Assembly: GCF_010015585.1 (NCBI RefSeq)
Contig: NW_022985067.1
Coordinates: forward strand, 900,373 to 964,372
Origin: Eremomyces bilateralis CBS 781.70
Taxonomy: Eukaryota; Ascomycota; Dothideomycetes; Eremomycetales; Eremomycetaceae
Direction: 5' to 3'
Length of the DNA stretch: 64,000 bases
Shown here: in pieces, positions 1-10,020 of the stretch
Numbering within the stretch: the stretch's first letter is position 1
How the letters are laid out: each line of letters begins with the position of its first letter
The notes under the pieces: generated by a model
Seen by the model: only the letters and a program-made list of their open reading frames with translations
Database searches by the model: none
Told to the model about the DNA's origin: nothing
Translations under genes and position numbers: made by a program

Positions 1-979
1 AAGCTGGTCGGGGCCGGCGTGCTGGAGGAGCGTGGAGGCGACCTCGTGTGGGTCGACCGCCGGAGGGAGGGAGAGCTCGAAGCCGTCTTCGCCGGTGTAG
101 CCGCCTCTAGAAGCAAGGATGTTGCGGGCGACGTCGCCGTTGGGTAGCTGGATGCTGATCTCGACGCATTGGCCGAAGAGGACTTTTTGGAGCTCGACGG
201 GATGATCGGGGGCGAGGAGGGAGGAGAGGATGGAGGAAGAGAGGGGACCTTGGAGGGCGAGGAGGCTGTTGTCAGGGAGGGGGGTCCAGGTCACTTCGGA
301 GTGGCCGGCAGCGGTCCAGGCGTCGAGGTGAGTTTGGAGGTAGGCGGTGTCTTTTTCGCGGCAGCCGGCGTTGGTGACAACGTAGAAGAGCTCAGGGCGG
401 AGTTTGGTGATGATCGTGTCATCGATGATGCCGCCGGTTTCGGGGTGGAGGAGACAGGAGAGGGTGGATTGGTTGGTGGGGAGAGTCGAGAGGGACGAGG
501 GCGTGATGAGGGAGAGGAATCCTGCGGCGCCTGGTCCGGAGAAGTGGTGTTGCAGCCTGTGTATCTCTATTAGTTTCAGCTGGTAAAACAAACAACTCGG
601 TAAGGATTGTCTAAAGAAAGAGGACTCCGAACATGTGGCTAACATCAAACAGACTGGCCTTCTCCCTCGTCCACAAATGCGATTGAACGATGCTCAAGTC
701 CTTGTATTGAACCGGCATGGAATATCCGCTAAACGGGACCATCTGTCCCCCATTTGCGACATGAAGGTCATAGAGCCGGGTCTTCTTCAAATTCGGATCC
801 GTGGCGGACGACGCCCATCTGGTCTGGACAGCAGCACAGGACGGTACAGCGGGATGCGGTGACGTCGGTAGCCGATTGCGAAGCAGTGAAGTAGGTTTCA
901 CGGTACGTGATTGAACCGAATACTGCTGGGCAGCTCGAGCAATTGCCCGAACACCTAATACGACTCTTCGAGATGCCAT
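1..979 (-). CDS. GCV1: Aminomethyltransferase, glycine cleavage system T protein (5' part; 3' end outside window)
   Basis: T protein of the mitochondrial glycine cleavage system. It moves the methylene group from the aminomethyl-lipoyl H protein to tetrahydrofolate and releases ammonia. Exon 1 is 979-633 and exon 2 runs from 556 to the window edge; the intron is 557-632. Splicing joins DVSHM to [10 protein letters not shown], the expected GcvT order. The N terminus is rich in Arg, Ser and Ala with no acidic residues over about the first 60 residues, as in a mitochondrial presequence. The mature part starts near [20 protein letters not shown], and [12 protein letters not shown] near the edge is the folate-binding T-protein signature. 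The C-terminal barrel domain is missing only because the window begins here. It is transcribed divergently from PRP5. Confidence 0.95.
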
Positions 980-1416
980 TGCTGCTCAATTGCTGTGTAT
1001 AGAGCAGTTCGGGATGTTGAAGGTCGCAGAACGGGGTCTCGCGCGAGCCGTTGATATCATGATGACCCACCGCGGGATGACGACATGACTCATATAGTGG
1101 ACTGGAGGCTTGGCAACTGACTCAGTGTTATAAGGCTGTAAGGCGCAAACATCCTACATAGGCCAGGCTGCGTGCATGAAACTTTAAACTTGACCAGACC
1201 CAGACTCACTTCGATACCTCACCCTCATGTCAAACTCACTCCTCAACCGCCTTGAAACCCATTCGATATCGCACTATACTCTATCGGCCTGCTCGTAGCA
1301 TTTAATACCTCCCACTCACCGGGCTCGATTACTCTAACAAGTCATCTCTGGACACTACCTTTGCAACGGACTCAATACAGCAGTAATACTCACTCAGTCG
1401 GCCAGGCTCCCGAGCA
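980..1416. other. Divergent intergenic region GCV1/PRP5
   Basis: 437 bases between two divergent start codons, presumably holding both promoters. I see no convincing TATA box, repeat or RNA gene. Confidence 0.5.
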
Positions 1417-4400
1417 ATGGCTCGCCGAGACACTCGCTCACCATCTCCGACAGGAAGCAATTACTCTAAGCGCGTGCGCCGAGAAGATGACCGGCATCGT
1501 GATGGCAAAGATCGAAGACGGAGCCGGTCCCGGAGCGCGGATGTACGGTTTGGCCCTCATTCTTCCACCTCTTCGTATCTGACAGAACTCAAGCGGAGGC
1601 CGCGAGACCGTGACGACAGACGACGAAATCGATCGGTAGACAGACACCGTGGTGGCGATCGGTACGATGATTCTAGTTACAGGCCGGGACGACGAGATCG
1701 CTCGAGAGAACGGAGACGGTCAAGGTCACCTAGGGACCGGCGAGATCGTGATCGCGATAGAGATCGAGGTTTTAGAAGCCGACGAGACGATGACCGCGAG
1801 CATCGTCGACGCAATTCGCGAGACCGACGAGATGATGACCGGAGAGGCGATCGGGGGGCCAGTGCAAAGGCGGCTGAGGTGCGTAGTTTTCACGTCGGTC
1901 ACAATGGGCATCTACTCACATCTCGACAGGAAGCCGCCGCTGCCACCAAGGCCGCTGAAGAAGAGAAGAAGAAGGCAGAAAAGTTAGCAAAACTCGAAGC
2001 TTGGAAGGCCAAGCAGGTAGCGGAGCGTGAACGTAAGCAGAAAGAATCCGCTGCACTTGGAACCAGAAATCTACTCAATGAGATGGATCGAAAGGCCGCC
2101 GGATCTCCCTCAGTCGGGTCACCTAGCTCTCCAGCTCCTACAAGCGGTCCCGATTCACCAGCTCCTTATACGGGGAAGTTCGACCCGAAAGCCATCGCTA
2201 AACGAGCACTTGGAGGGCATGCGAGCAGTTCTTCGGCTCTAGGAATTGATGTCCCGGTTCCGGTAAAGCCAGGATCAACGACATCAATCTCTACCGCAGG
2301 TGCTACAAAGGGAGTTCCAGCGAAAGTCGGCATGGGACCCCGTAAGTCTTCTTCCACCAAAGGGTCCGAACCCCCTCCGCTAACCAAACAACTAGCTCAA
2401 GGAGGCTCTCTCAAACCGCTCAAAGCAAGTGGTAATGTCAACCGATTCGGTCTTGGGGCGAAAGCAGACAAATCCGAGAAAAAAGGGACTCTCAATTTCG
2501 GCGACGAGGAATCGACGAAGCGGAAGCTAGAAAAGCTTCCAACCCTTCCAACCCCCGATTCTACTGAAACCAGTGCTGCTGAAGGCAACCCGGCAGAGGC
2601 GGATGACGACGAAGGGGAAGATTTTGCCGATGCTGGCACGGAAGAGGAGGCCGCAGCCGCAGCTCGTGCAGCCGCAGAGAAGAGAGAAGAGCGCTTGCAA
2701 ACCGAGAATACTGAAGTCGCTCCAGGGACTGAAAATGATGTAGATATGCAAGATGCTACTGGCGCCGATGTACAGGACGAGATGCAAGTCGATGAGGATG
2801 TCGACCCTCTGGATGCATTCATGGCTGATCTAGGCGATGAAAAACCGAACGCTGCCAAGAAACCGGCAAAAAGAAATGCGTTACAAGAACCTCAGGCAAT
2901 CTTCGGGGGCGACGACGATGGCATGGATGCAGTCGAAGCGGATGAAGATATTTTAATCGCGGCTGCAAGCAAGAAGAAAAAGAAGGAGATCCCCACCGTC
3001 GATCATGCGAAGGTGGACTATGAACCATTCCGAAAGGATTTCTATGTGGAGCTGCCAGAGCTACGTGATTTGACGGAGGAAGAAGCTGCCGACCTTCGGC
3101 TCGAGCTGGATGGCATCAAAGTTCGCGGCGTTGATGTTCCAAGGCCGGTTAGGACATGGACGCAGTGCGGGCTCGGAGTACAGACTTTAGATGTGGTCGA
3201 CAAGCTAGGCTACGATGCACCAACCGCCATTCAATCGCAGGCAATCCCAGCGATCATGGCGGGCCGAGACGTTATTGGTGTCGCCAAGACGGGCTCCGGG
3301 AAGACCATCGCTTTCTTGATGCCAATGTTCCGGCACATCAAGGACCAGCGACCGTTGTCTTCGATGGAGGGTCCGGTCGGACTCATCATGACCCCCACTC
3401 GAGAACTCGCGACGCAGATCCACCGCGAATGCAAGCCATTCCTCAAAGCCCTTGGTCTCCGCGCCGTTTGTGCGTACGGCGGCGCTCCGATCAAGGACCA
3501 AATCGCGGAGCTGAAGCGAGGTGCCGAGATTGTGGTTTGCACTCCTGGCCGTATGATCGATCTGCTTGGCGCCAACTCCGGACGGGTTACGAATCTGAGG
3601 AGAGTTACATACGTGGTGCTGGACGAAGCGGACCGAATGTTCGACATGGGATTCGAGCCACAGGTCATGAAGATCATGGCGAATATTCGACCCCAAAAAC
3701 AAACCGTGCTCTTCTCCGCCACGTTCCCTCGGAACATGGAAGCACTCGCACGAAAGACCCTGAATAAGCCGGTCGAGATCATCGTTGGAGGAAAGAGTGT
3801 CGTCGCCCCGGAAATCACGCAGGTGGTCGAAGTCCGTGAGGAGAAGTCGAAATTCTTGCGACTATTAGAGCTTCTGGGACAACTGTATGACACGGACGAG
3901 GAGGCACGCACTCTCGTCTTCGTGGACCGTCAGGAATCGGCCGATGGACTCCTGAACGACCTGATGCGCAAAGGATACCCTTGTCACTCTATCCACGGTG
4001 CGAAAGCACAAGAGGATCGGGATTCCAACATCCAAGATTTCAAGGCTGGCGCCGTCCCCATCCTCATCGCCACCTCGGTCGCGGCCAGAGGGTTGGATGT
4101 AAAGCAGCTGAAGCTGGTTGTGAACTACGACTGCCCAAACCATCTGGAAGACTACGTACACCGAGCCGGCCGGACTGGGAGAGCAGGCAATACGGGTACC
4201 GCCGTCACGTTCGTCACCCCCGAGCAGGAGCGCTACTCGGTCGACATCGCCAAGGCCTTGAAACAATCCGGCCAACCGATCCCCGAAGACCTGGGGAAGA
4301 TGGTGAACGACTTTATCGACAAAGTCAAATCTGGGAAAGAAAAGGCTAGCGCGTCTGGCTTCGGCGGCAAAGGTCTCGAGAAACTGGACCTGGAGCGCGA

Positions 4401-5052
4401 ATCGGCTCGCAACCGCGAACGGAAAGCCTACCGCACCGGCGACGAGCCCGAAGAGGAAGAGAAGGACGAGGGCAAAGAAGAAGAGTTGTTCAAGAAAGCC
4501 ATCGCGAAAGCTGCGCCTACCGCTACCGCCACGTCCGCTGCTCCCGCCCACGACGCCGACGCCGGCAAGTCCCTCCCGTTCGAGGAAAAAATCGTCGTCC
4601 ACAAGACCGAAGTCCCCTCCACCACCGGCTCCACCGCCCTCGACCGCGTCCAACAAGCCGTCCAAAGCATCAGCAGCCGCCTCACACGCCAAGGCACCGG
4701 CTCCGGGCAACCCATCGACAACAAAGGCCCGGATGCCGGCGCGTTCCACGCCCGCCTGGAGATCAACGACTTCCCGCAGAAGGCGCGGTGGGCGGTCACG
4801 AACCGGACGAACGTGGCGAAGATACTGGAGGCGACAGGGACGAGCATCACGACGAAAGGGAATTACTACGGGGCGGGCAAGGAACCGGCCGCCGGGGAGC
4901 ATGCGAAGTTGTATATTTTGGTGGAGGGGGATACGGAGGTGGTGGTGACGACGGCGATGAGGGAGCTGTGGCGGTTGCTGAGGGAGGGGACGATGGCGGC
5001 GGCGGATTCGGAGTCGAGGGCGCCGGCGAGTGGGAGGTACAACGTGGTCTAG
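1417..5052 (+). CDS. PRP5: DEAD-box pre-mRNA splicing helicase PRP5
   Basis: ATP-dependent RNA helicase that remodels U2 snRNP for branch-site recognition during prespliceosome assembly in the nucleus. The frame is 1211 codons. Residues about 1-150 are an RS/RD-rich tail, followed by a Lys/Glu-rich helix (about 165-215), Ser/Pro linkers and acidic segments. The helicase core lies at about 570-960. It has motif I AKTGSGKT (about 626), Ia [14 protein letters not shown] as DEAD in [13 protein letters not shown] (about 735), III SAT, V ARGLD and [10 protein letters not shown] (about 914). A DPLDAFM motif near residue 465 before the core is typical of Prp5. A 51-nt in-frame intron probably lies at 1879-1929, giving 1194 aa if removed. 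The long antisense frame at 3865-5076 is a shadow. Confidence 0.96.
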   Translation: MARRDTRSPSPTGSNYSKRVRREDDRHRDGKDRRRSRSRSADVRFGPHSSTSSYLTELKRRPRDRDDRRRNRSVDRHRGGDRYDDSSYRPGRRDRSRERRRSRSPRDRRDRDRDRDRGFRSRRDDDREHRRRNSRDRRDDDRRGDRGASAKAAEVRSFHVGHNGHLLTSRQEAAAATKAAEEEKKKAEKLAKLEAWKAKQVAERERKQKESAALGTRNLLNEMDRKAAGSPSVGSPSSPAPTSGPDSPAPYTGKFDPKAIAKRALGGHASSSSALGIDVPVPVKPGSTTSISTAGATKGVPAKVGMGPRKSSSTKGSEPPPLTKQLAQGGSLKPLKASGNVNRFGLGAKADKSEKKGTLNFGDEESTKRKLEKLPTLPTPDSTETSAAEGNPAEADDDEGEDFADAGTEEEAAAAARAAAEKREERLQTENTEVAPGTENDVDMQDATGADVQDEMQVDEDVDPLDAFMADLGDEKPNAAKKPAKRNALQEPQAIFGGDDDGMDAVEADEDILIAAASKKKKKEIPTVDHAKVDYEPFRKDFYVELPELRDLTEEEAADLRLELDGIKVRGVDVPRPVRTWTQCGLGVQTLDVVDKLGYDAPTAIQSQAIPAIMAGRDVIGVAKTGSGKTIAFLMPMFRHIKDQRPLSSMEGPVGLIMTPTRELATQIHRECKPFLKALGLRAVCAYGGAPIKDQIAELKRGAEIVVCTPGRMIDLLGANSGRVTNLRRVTYVVLDEADRMFDMGFEPQVMKIMANIRPQKQTVLFSATFPRNMEALARKTLNKPVEIIVGGKSVVAPEITQVVEVREEKSKFLRLLELLGQLYDTDEEARTLVFVDRQESADGLLNDLMRKGYPCHSIHGAKAQEDRDSNIQDFKAGAVPILIATSVAARGLDVKQLKLVVNYDCPNHLEDYVHRAGRTGRAGNTGTAVTFVTPEQERYSVDIAKALKQSGQPIPEDLGKMVNDFIDKVKSGKEKASASGFGGKGLEKLDLERESARNRERKAYRTGDEPEEEEKDEGKEEELFKKAIAKAAPTATATSAAPAHDADAGKSLPFEEKIVVHKTEVPSTTGSTALDRVQQAVQSISSRLTRQGTGSGQPIDNKGPDAGAFHARLEINDFPQKARWAVTNRTNVAKILEATGTSITTKGNYYGAGKEPAAGEHAKLYILVEGDTEVVVTTAMRELWRLLREGTMAAADSESRAPASGRYNVV
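1879..1929 (+). other. Probable in-frame intron in PRP5
   Basis: The segment starts GTGCGT, has a CTCAC branch-like site and ends CGACAG. It is 51 nt with no stop, so the frame stays open either way. The encoded [17 protein letters not shown] interrupts an otherwise charged Ala/Glu/Lys/Arg helix, which favours removal. Confidence 0.6.
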
Positions 5053-5365
5053 ACGATTATGAGGTCGTCCTGGCATTCGATGCTGATTCCGGAATTCAGC
5101 TGGGGTTTGGACATATGAAAAACGGGCGCGGATGGCTGGTAAAACGCCGTTATAATATTTATACCTATACGCAGCGATGAATGCAGTCCGTCATTGTACA
5201 AGTACACTATCCACGTCAAACTGTGATGCTGTAAGACTTATATTCACTACATATCCCTTGATGTCATCAATACCTTGACACAATCACCCTGGATTCCGCA
5301 AAGCCTCGACATACTTGAATGATCTAACATATCGCCTCGCAAAGTCTCCCCCAACCGCCTCCTCC
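5053..5365. other. Convergent 3' region PRP5/EMC5
   Basis: About 310 bases between two convergent stop codons. It is AT-richer than the flanks and probably holds both 3' UTRs and polyadenylation sites. Nothing else is seen. Confidence 0.5.
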
Positions 5366-5899
5366 CTAAGTCTGCACCTCCGGCCCCGCCTGCCTCACCC
5401 AATCCGCAAACTCCATCCGCTTCGCCTATGAAACCGTCAGTCATCATCCCTCTCCAGCCCGCCAGTCACACCCTACTCACCCTAATATCCAAAAAACCCC
5501 TCCTCTCCTCCAAAAACCGAAACGGATGCGCCACCATCTCCCCCTTCGGCGCCCTTATCGCCTTCCGCCCCTCGGGCCGGCTTTGATCCTTCTCAATCTG
5601 CTCCGCCCACGCGCGCCAACGGATCGGGCGCAGCGGCGCGCTGTGCAGGATGATGCCGGTGCAGAGGAGGAAGAGGGAGAGGAGGAGCTCGAGGGTGATG
5701 TCGAGGGGGAGGGTTAGGGTGGAGGTGGAGGTTGCAAAGGGGGAGGAGGCGGGGTGGGGAGGTGTGGTGCTGGAGTGTTCCCAGGCGGAGTAGACGCTGG
5801 GAGGGGGTTAGTATTGGGGGGTGGATGGGGAGGGGAGACGTACGAGTGGGAGAGGAGGAGGAGGCCGGCGGCGTTGAGGGTGGTGGATGTGAGGGTCAT
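5366..5899 (-). CDS. EMC5: ER membrane protein complex subunit 5 (EMC5/MMGT/KRE27 family)
   Basis: Small subunit of the ER membrane protein complex, which inserts tail-anchored and multipass proteins; the family is also called membrane magnesium transporter. Three exons: 5899-5844, 5796-5481 and 5425-5366, totalling 143 aa. Intron 1 (47 nt) has a perfect TACTAAC branch site and intron 2 (55 nt) a CTGAC. The spliced product starts MTLTSTTLNAAGLLLLSHS (first membrane helix) and continues VYSAWEHS, the family's conserved turn. Then come PLDITLELLLSLFLLCTG (second helix), PLRPIRWRAWA, FLEERRGFLDIR and AKRMEFADWV. The length and the RxFLDIR-AKRxEFAxW ending match fungal EMC5. No single ORF reveals this gene because exons 1 and 3 are only 56 and 60 nt. 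Confidence 0.93.
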
Positions 5900-6491
5900 G
5901 GTTGCGCGGAGGAATGGATGGAATAAGAGGTGGTGGAGGATCGAAACACGAGTGCACGAGTGCTTGTAATCGGCGGCCTTGGAGAGATTAGATAGGATGG
6001 CTGATGTAGGGTGCGTTGGTTGGAGGAGAGCAATTAGATATGCACAGCAAATGTCTGGTTTGTTGCAACTGAAGTCTCGCAGCTTGGGAATGAGATGGAG
6101 TTACGCGAGTCAGGGATCTTTAGCTGCTGGAAAGCGCTGAATCGTCACACCAGACAGGGCTCTCAATTTTCATGCAATGCACCTCGTTCAGAATACTGAT
6201 CTCCGTTGCCAGTTTGAGAAAATTGAGCAAGAGGTGGATAGATATTGGATAGAGAGGATGCAATGGAGGCTACGGAATGGTCCTAGCAGTCTAATCGAAT
6301 GGCATCACAGCAAATCGGTCTACAATATGATCACTTTGCATGGGGCGATGATGTTGATCTTCAGCATGGCGGGCATACACATGTGTCGTTTCCATGGCTA
6401 TCTATATAGATAATTCCAATGGTTCTTTGGCATCATTAACCGTCCATCATTTCCGTACCCTGAGTCATGACCTTGCGTCACCTAAACGCGC
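5900..6491. other. Intergenic EMC5 / EF-1beta
   Basis: About 590 bases containing the EMC5 promoter and the 3' end of the EF-1beta gene. Small frames here lack coding character. No RNA gene or repeat recognised. Confidence 0.5.
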
Positions 6492-7545
6492 TTAAAGTTT
6501 CTGCATAGCAAGCTATAAAATCGTTAGTATCGTGGCAGGAAGACCGGAGTGATGCAAAACATACAATGTCAGTGGACTGAATGTAGTCCTCGAACTCCTC
6601 CAGTTCCGCCTGGAGGTCATCCAGCGAAACCTTTTCGTCCTCAATGACGAGGTTGACTTGTAGCTTCTTGATGCCGTAGCCGATGGCCACCAACTTCGAA
6701 GCACCCCAGACAAGGCCATCCTTGTCGACCGAACGGACACTGGCCTCGAGCTCCTTCATGTCTGTCTCATCATCTGTCGTTTGTTAATACACGCGCACAA
6801 TGGGCGGTTTTAGTGGACATACCCCAAGGTTTCACTTCCATCGTGACGATGGATTTGGCAGCCGGCTTTGTCTTGCCCTCCTTCTTCTTCTTGTACTCAG
6901 CCAACCGCTCCGCCTTGATCCGCTCCGCCTCCGCATCCTCTTCCTCGTCACTGCTGCCGAAGAGGTCGACATCATCGTCGTCCTCCGCCGTCTCGGGAGC
7001 CTTGGCGGGATTCACGGTCAGTTCGCTGGCGTCAGGGCCATAGGCAGTGTATGCCGCTGACGAATCGCCCGGGAGCGAGGCGAACTCCGGCTGGAAGCTG
7101 GCGATGTGCTTGTACCATCGGTACGCGTGCGGGTAGTTCTCGACCGCGGGCTCCGACTTGATGGCCTCGAAGACCTTCACGTCAGCCTGTGATGGGCCGT
7201 AGCTGACAGTATCTGGTCAGCATTCGTCTTCCATGCAAACATCGAGAAGACTTCAAAGAATAGCAAAAATCAGAGGTGCGCAAAGCGCATGGTAGTAATC
7301 GTTTATCGGGGTCTTAAGCCGCATCATCAACACGGACCAAAATTTATCATCATAAAAGCATGGTAGGCCAGAGCCTAAGAAGTAATAAAAGAACTGTGTT
7401 GACTCACCCGACGATGTAGCTTCGGGTCTTTGTCCAACCATTGAGCACTGATGAAAATGTCAGTTTCGAGTCACACTAACGTGTAGGCGAGTAGAGGAAA
7501 CTTACTGGTCAAGCCAGCTTCTGATACGAGATCGGTAAAACCCAT
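6492..7545 (-). CDS. EFB1: Translation elongation factor 1-beta
   Basis: Guanine nucleotide exchange factor that recycles eEF1A-GDP to eEF1A-GTP during cytosolic translation elongation. Five exons: 7545-7506, 7447-7408, 7202-6823, 6773-6565 and 6512-6492, totalling 229 aa, the usual fungal size. The N-terminal GST-C-like region runs [18 protein letters not shown] to [18 protein letters not shown], followed by [11 protein letters not shown]. An acidic linker with [16 protein letters not shown] (the conserved phosphoacceptor region) precedes the C-terminal exchange domain, which runs [16 protein letters not shown] to [16 protein letters not shown]. Introns are 58, 205, 49 and 52 nt; the 205-nt one is long for this region. 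A pyrimidine-rich leader lies upstream. It is divergent from the MDR gene at 8020. Confidence 0.97.
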
Positions 7546-7569
7546 TGTGAAGGTATTGATGTGATATAT

Positions 7570-7630
7570 GGGAGAAGTGGGATGGAGAGGAGGATGGAGG
7601 AGATGGAGGAGGATGGAGGAGAATGGAGAA
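7570..7630 (-). promoter_or_regulatory. Pyrimidine-rich leader/promoter tract upstream of EF-1beta
   Basis: On the coding strand this stretch, 25-85 bases before the ATG, is almost purely C and T with few other bases. Such CT tracts are common just upstream of highly expressed fungal translation genes. The role is inferred from position and composition. The rest of the 474-base gap to 8019 (divergent promoters) shows nothing specific. Confidence 0.4.
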
Positions 7631-8019
7631 TTAGTGAGTGAAGTATTGATGTGAAGTGGTTAACCTCAGATAGAATATTTTTAAAGGGCGAGACGCCACG
7701 TGCGGCGAATTTGAGATTGCATCCCTTCGTGGACCCAGGACCCTCACTTTGCTTGAGGAGTGAGGTGAGGCAGGAACCAGGCATCAAGGCACCAACCCCC
7801 TCTCTCCAGGCCCCCCAGACCGCGTCAAATAGACCGAAGAGTATCATGCAATCAATCGCGCAATCAGAAGATCAATCGAGTCTCCTGGTAGGTATAACAT
7901 CTGGATCCCTACATTTCCAACACTGATAGGTTTGTATCATCCTGTTAGCAGGACAAAAATCGACGAAGGTATTTCACAACATAACCTCTTTGTCGGCAAG
8001 CAAGCCTCCAATCTCCACA

Positions 8020-9018
8020 ATGAAAGCATGGCAGTACTCCAGCGCCGCTGGCGGCCTCGAGAAGAATCTCACGCTGGGTGACTTCCCCACCCCCAAACCA
8101 GAGTCCCTAAAGAACGATCAAGTCCTCGTCAAAGTTCTCTCCGTCGGGCTGAACCCCGCCGACTACAAGGTCCCCGAGATGGCCGGCGCGTTTAGAAACA
8201 TCGTGGGAAAGCCCACCGTTCCCAGCACTGATTTCGCGGGCCGGGTCGCCGCGACGCATCCGACGAACGACGCGTTGAAGGAAGGTCAGCTGGTGTTTGG
8301 GAGGGTGGATCCGATGGCCTTTTCGGGCACGTTGGGCGAATACACGGTCGCCAAGTTGAACAGCCTTGCGACGATTCCCGAGGGCGTGGATGTTGACCAG
8401 GCGAGCGGGATAGGTACTGCGGCTGTGACGAGCTATGAGGCCATTGCGCCGTTCGTCAAGAAAGGGCAAAAGGTGTTTATCAACGGTGGCAGCGGCGGTA
8501 CCGGAACATATGCCATCCAAATCTCCAAAGCCCTGGGATTGGAAGTCGTCACGACCTGCTCGGCGGCCAACATCGACCTCGTGAAAGAGCTGGGCGCTGA
8601 CGAAGTCTTGGACTACAAGGCAGTGGACATCTATGAAGAGCTGGGTAAGCGCGGTCAAGTCTTCGACCATGTGGTTGACAACATTGGCGACCCCAAGCTG
8701 TATCACTGTGGCGACAGGTATATGAAGCCAGCTGCGCGGTTCATTCAAGTTGGGGTTCCCCCTAATCCGGTACTCAGTATTGCCAGTAATACGCTGCTGC
8801 CGAGTTTCCTTGGAGGAGGAAAACGACCGTTCAAGTTCTATAGCATTGGCCCTTCTATCAAGGCCAGTTTGGAGCTGCTTGGGAAGTGGATGGGAGAGGG
8901 GAATCTCAAATCGGTGATTGAGCAGACCTACGAGTTGGAAGAAGCAGCGGAGGCTTTTGTGAAGGTGAGGTCAGGACGGACGAAGGGAAAGGTCGTGGTT
9001 CATGTTGCTAAGGAATAG
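8020..9018 (+). CDS. MDR-superfamily NAD(P)H-dependent oxidoreductase (quinone oxidoreductase-like)
   Basis: Medium-chain dehydrogenase/reductase of 332 aa without introns. The start is the ATG of MKAWQYSSAAGG; an in-frame TTG further upstream is not used. The N-terminal GroES-like fold includes VLVKVLSVGLNPADYK and PSTDFAGRV, typical of the zeta-crystallin/quinone reductase branch. The Rossmann fold has the dinucleotide-binding loop GGSGGTGTYAIQISKALG near residue 155, then LGADEVLDY. The Cys/His catalytic zinc ligands and the structural-zinc cysteine cluster of alcohol dehydrogenases are absent, so it is probably zinc-independent and NADPH-linked. The substrate cannot be told from sequence. 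Oxidative-stress or reactive-carbonyl reduction is the family's usual role. Confidence 0.88.
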   Translation: MKAWQYSSAAGGLEKNLTLGDFPTPKPESLKNDQVLVKVLSVGLNPADYKVPEMAGAFRNIVGKPTVPSTDFAGRVAATHPTNDALKEGQLVFGRVDPMAFSGTLGEYTVAKLNSLATIPEGVDVDQASGIGTAAVTSYEAIAPFVKKGQKVFINGGSGGTGTYAIQISKALGLEVVTTCSAANIDLVKELGADEVLDYKAVDIYEELGKRGQVFDHVVDNIGDPKLYHCGDRYMKPAARFIQVGVPPNPVLSIASNTLLPSFLGGGKRPFKFYSIGPSIKASLELLGKWMGEGNLKSVIEQTYELEEAAEAFVKVRSGRTKGKVVVHVAKE

Positions 9019-9108
9019 TTCCATTATGACCTCGGAACTCCCTCTAAATCTAATACGGTTGCCTCTCTAATAGTAAGCGGAATGAAATTTGAGCTAGAGC
9101 GGAGGGAG

Positions 9109-9575
9109 CCTCCGGGGTGGATAAAATTGAATCGCGTTTCTTGGCAGTTTTCTACACATCACCACTCTCCACCGAAGACAGGCTATGTAGCACCTTGCAT
9201 GCAGTCCAATTCGCTCAAAAACAGCATAATATTGAAATTAGTATATATTCCCTAATTAGCCAATTACCATAGATCTGTTTTGATGAACTCTCCGCCGCGC
9301 TCAACGAGCATCTGGCAGCGCAGCAGCATCTCTGCGATTCGCGCCCGAATCTCCATCGTGATCTTTTCCCACTCCTCAATCAAGATCTGTTTGAGCTCGT
9401 CCAATGACTCCCATAACCTGCATTTTATACGCTGTTTAATGAAACTCCAAATTGCCTCAATTAGGTTGAGATCGGGGGATTACGCTGGGTGCTTCAATCG
9501 ATGATAGAAGATTGTACAGAGAGTTGGGGTAGATCGAATACCAAGAAATGCGACTCAATTTTATCCCCCCGGAGG
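9109..9575. mobile_element. Degenerate Tc1/mariner-type element, copy A
   Basis: A 467-bp unit bounded by inverted repeats. The left end, 9109-9146, begins CCTCCGGGG and ends TTCTTGGCA. The right end, 9539-9575, begins TACCAAGAAA and ends CCCCGGAGG. The ends match over about 37 bases with a few differences. Inside is the 3' part of a transposase gene on the minus strand (9264-9510). The 5' part of the transposase is missing, so this is a non-autonomous deletion derivative. GAG flanks both ends. Confidence 0.75.
9264..9510 (-). pseudogene. Tc1/mariner-like DDE transposase, C-terminal fragment
   Basis: Minus-strand translation gives SPDLNLIEAIWSFIKQRI, the conserved block around the last catalytic-region motif (SPDLNPIExxW) of Tc1/mariner transposases. 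It is followed by WEKITMEIRARIAEML and LVERGGEFIKTDLW, then a stop. Directly before SPDLN a TAA interrupts the frame where relatives have a residue such as Q, consistent with a C-to-T change in CAA. The N-terminal DNA-binding part and the first catalytic aspartates are absent. Confidence 0.8.
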
Positions 9576-9578
9576 GAG

Positions 9579-9816
9579 CCTCCGGGGGGACGAAATTGAG
9601 TTACGTCTCTTGGCATCCCCCCAACCATCACCGCCATCACAGGTAGGCCCAATTCGCTCAAAAACAGCATAATACCAAAAAGTATACTCTTTTCCTAACG
9701 AAGCAACTACTAGAGGTCTGTTTTGGTGAATTCTCCGCCGCGTTCTAGTTAAGATCGTGGGAACTGTGCTTAGGGGAATGCCAAGAAACGTAATTCAATT
9801 TCGTCCCCCCCGGAGG
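9579..9816. mobile_element. Degenerate Tc1/mariner-type element, copy B (MITE-like)
   Basis: A second, shorter (238-bp) copy directly abutting copy A in the same orientation. Inverted repeats are 9579-9615 (CCTCCGGGGGGACG...CTTGGCA) and 9779-9816 (TGCCAAGAAACG...CCCCGGAGG). The interior shares with copy A the block from CCAATTCGCTCAAAAACAGC at about 9650 to the transposase C-terminal codons near 9715-9750 (minus strand ERGGEFTKTDL, stop). After that the sequence is deleted to the far end. Copies A and B are separated by only 3 bases (GAG), and the same GAG follows copy B. Confidence 0.72.
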
Positions 9817-9937
9817 GAGCAATAAGGCACCAAGGCACCAATATATGGCATCGTCATATCTAGAATCTCCTGATGATTTCTATGACATTCTGGACAAGGG
9901 AACTATACAAAAAGCATATGATGCCTCTTCTTTGCAT

Positions 9938-9945
9938 TTCATGAA
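9938..9945 (+). promoter_or_regulatory. Possible heat-shock element half-pair upstream of HSP78
   Basis: TTCATGAA fits two inverted HSE units (TTCnnGAA) 76 bases before the HSP78 start codon. No clear third unit adjoins it, so the call rests mainly on position. Confidence 0.25.
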
Positions 9946-10020
9946 AATGATACTCCTCCAGGGATACAGACGATTTTAACACCGCCTGCATTGTCATTCC
10001 TGACCTTAATAGCGCCCATT

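Noticed and set aside
169-573. 134-codon plus-strand frame
   Set aside because: Antisense to GCV1 exon 2 with its T-protein signature; Gly/Glu-rich shadow.
3865-5076. 403-codon minus-strand frame opposite PRP5
   Set aside because: It lies entirely antisense to conserved helicase motifs. The product is low-complexity Arg/Gly/Val and results from GC-rich codon use on the real strand.
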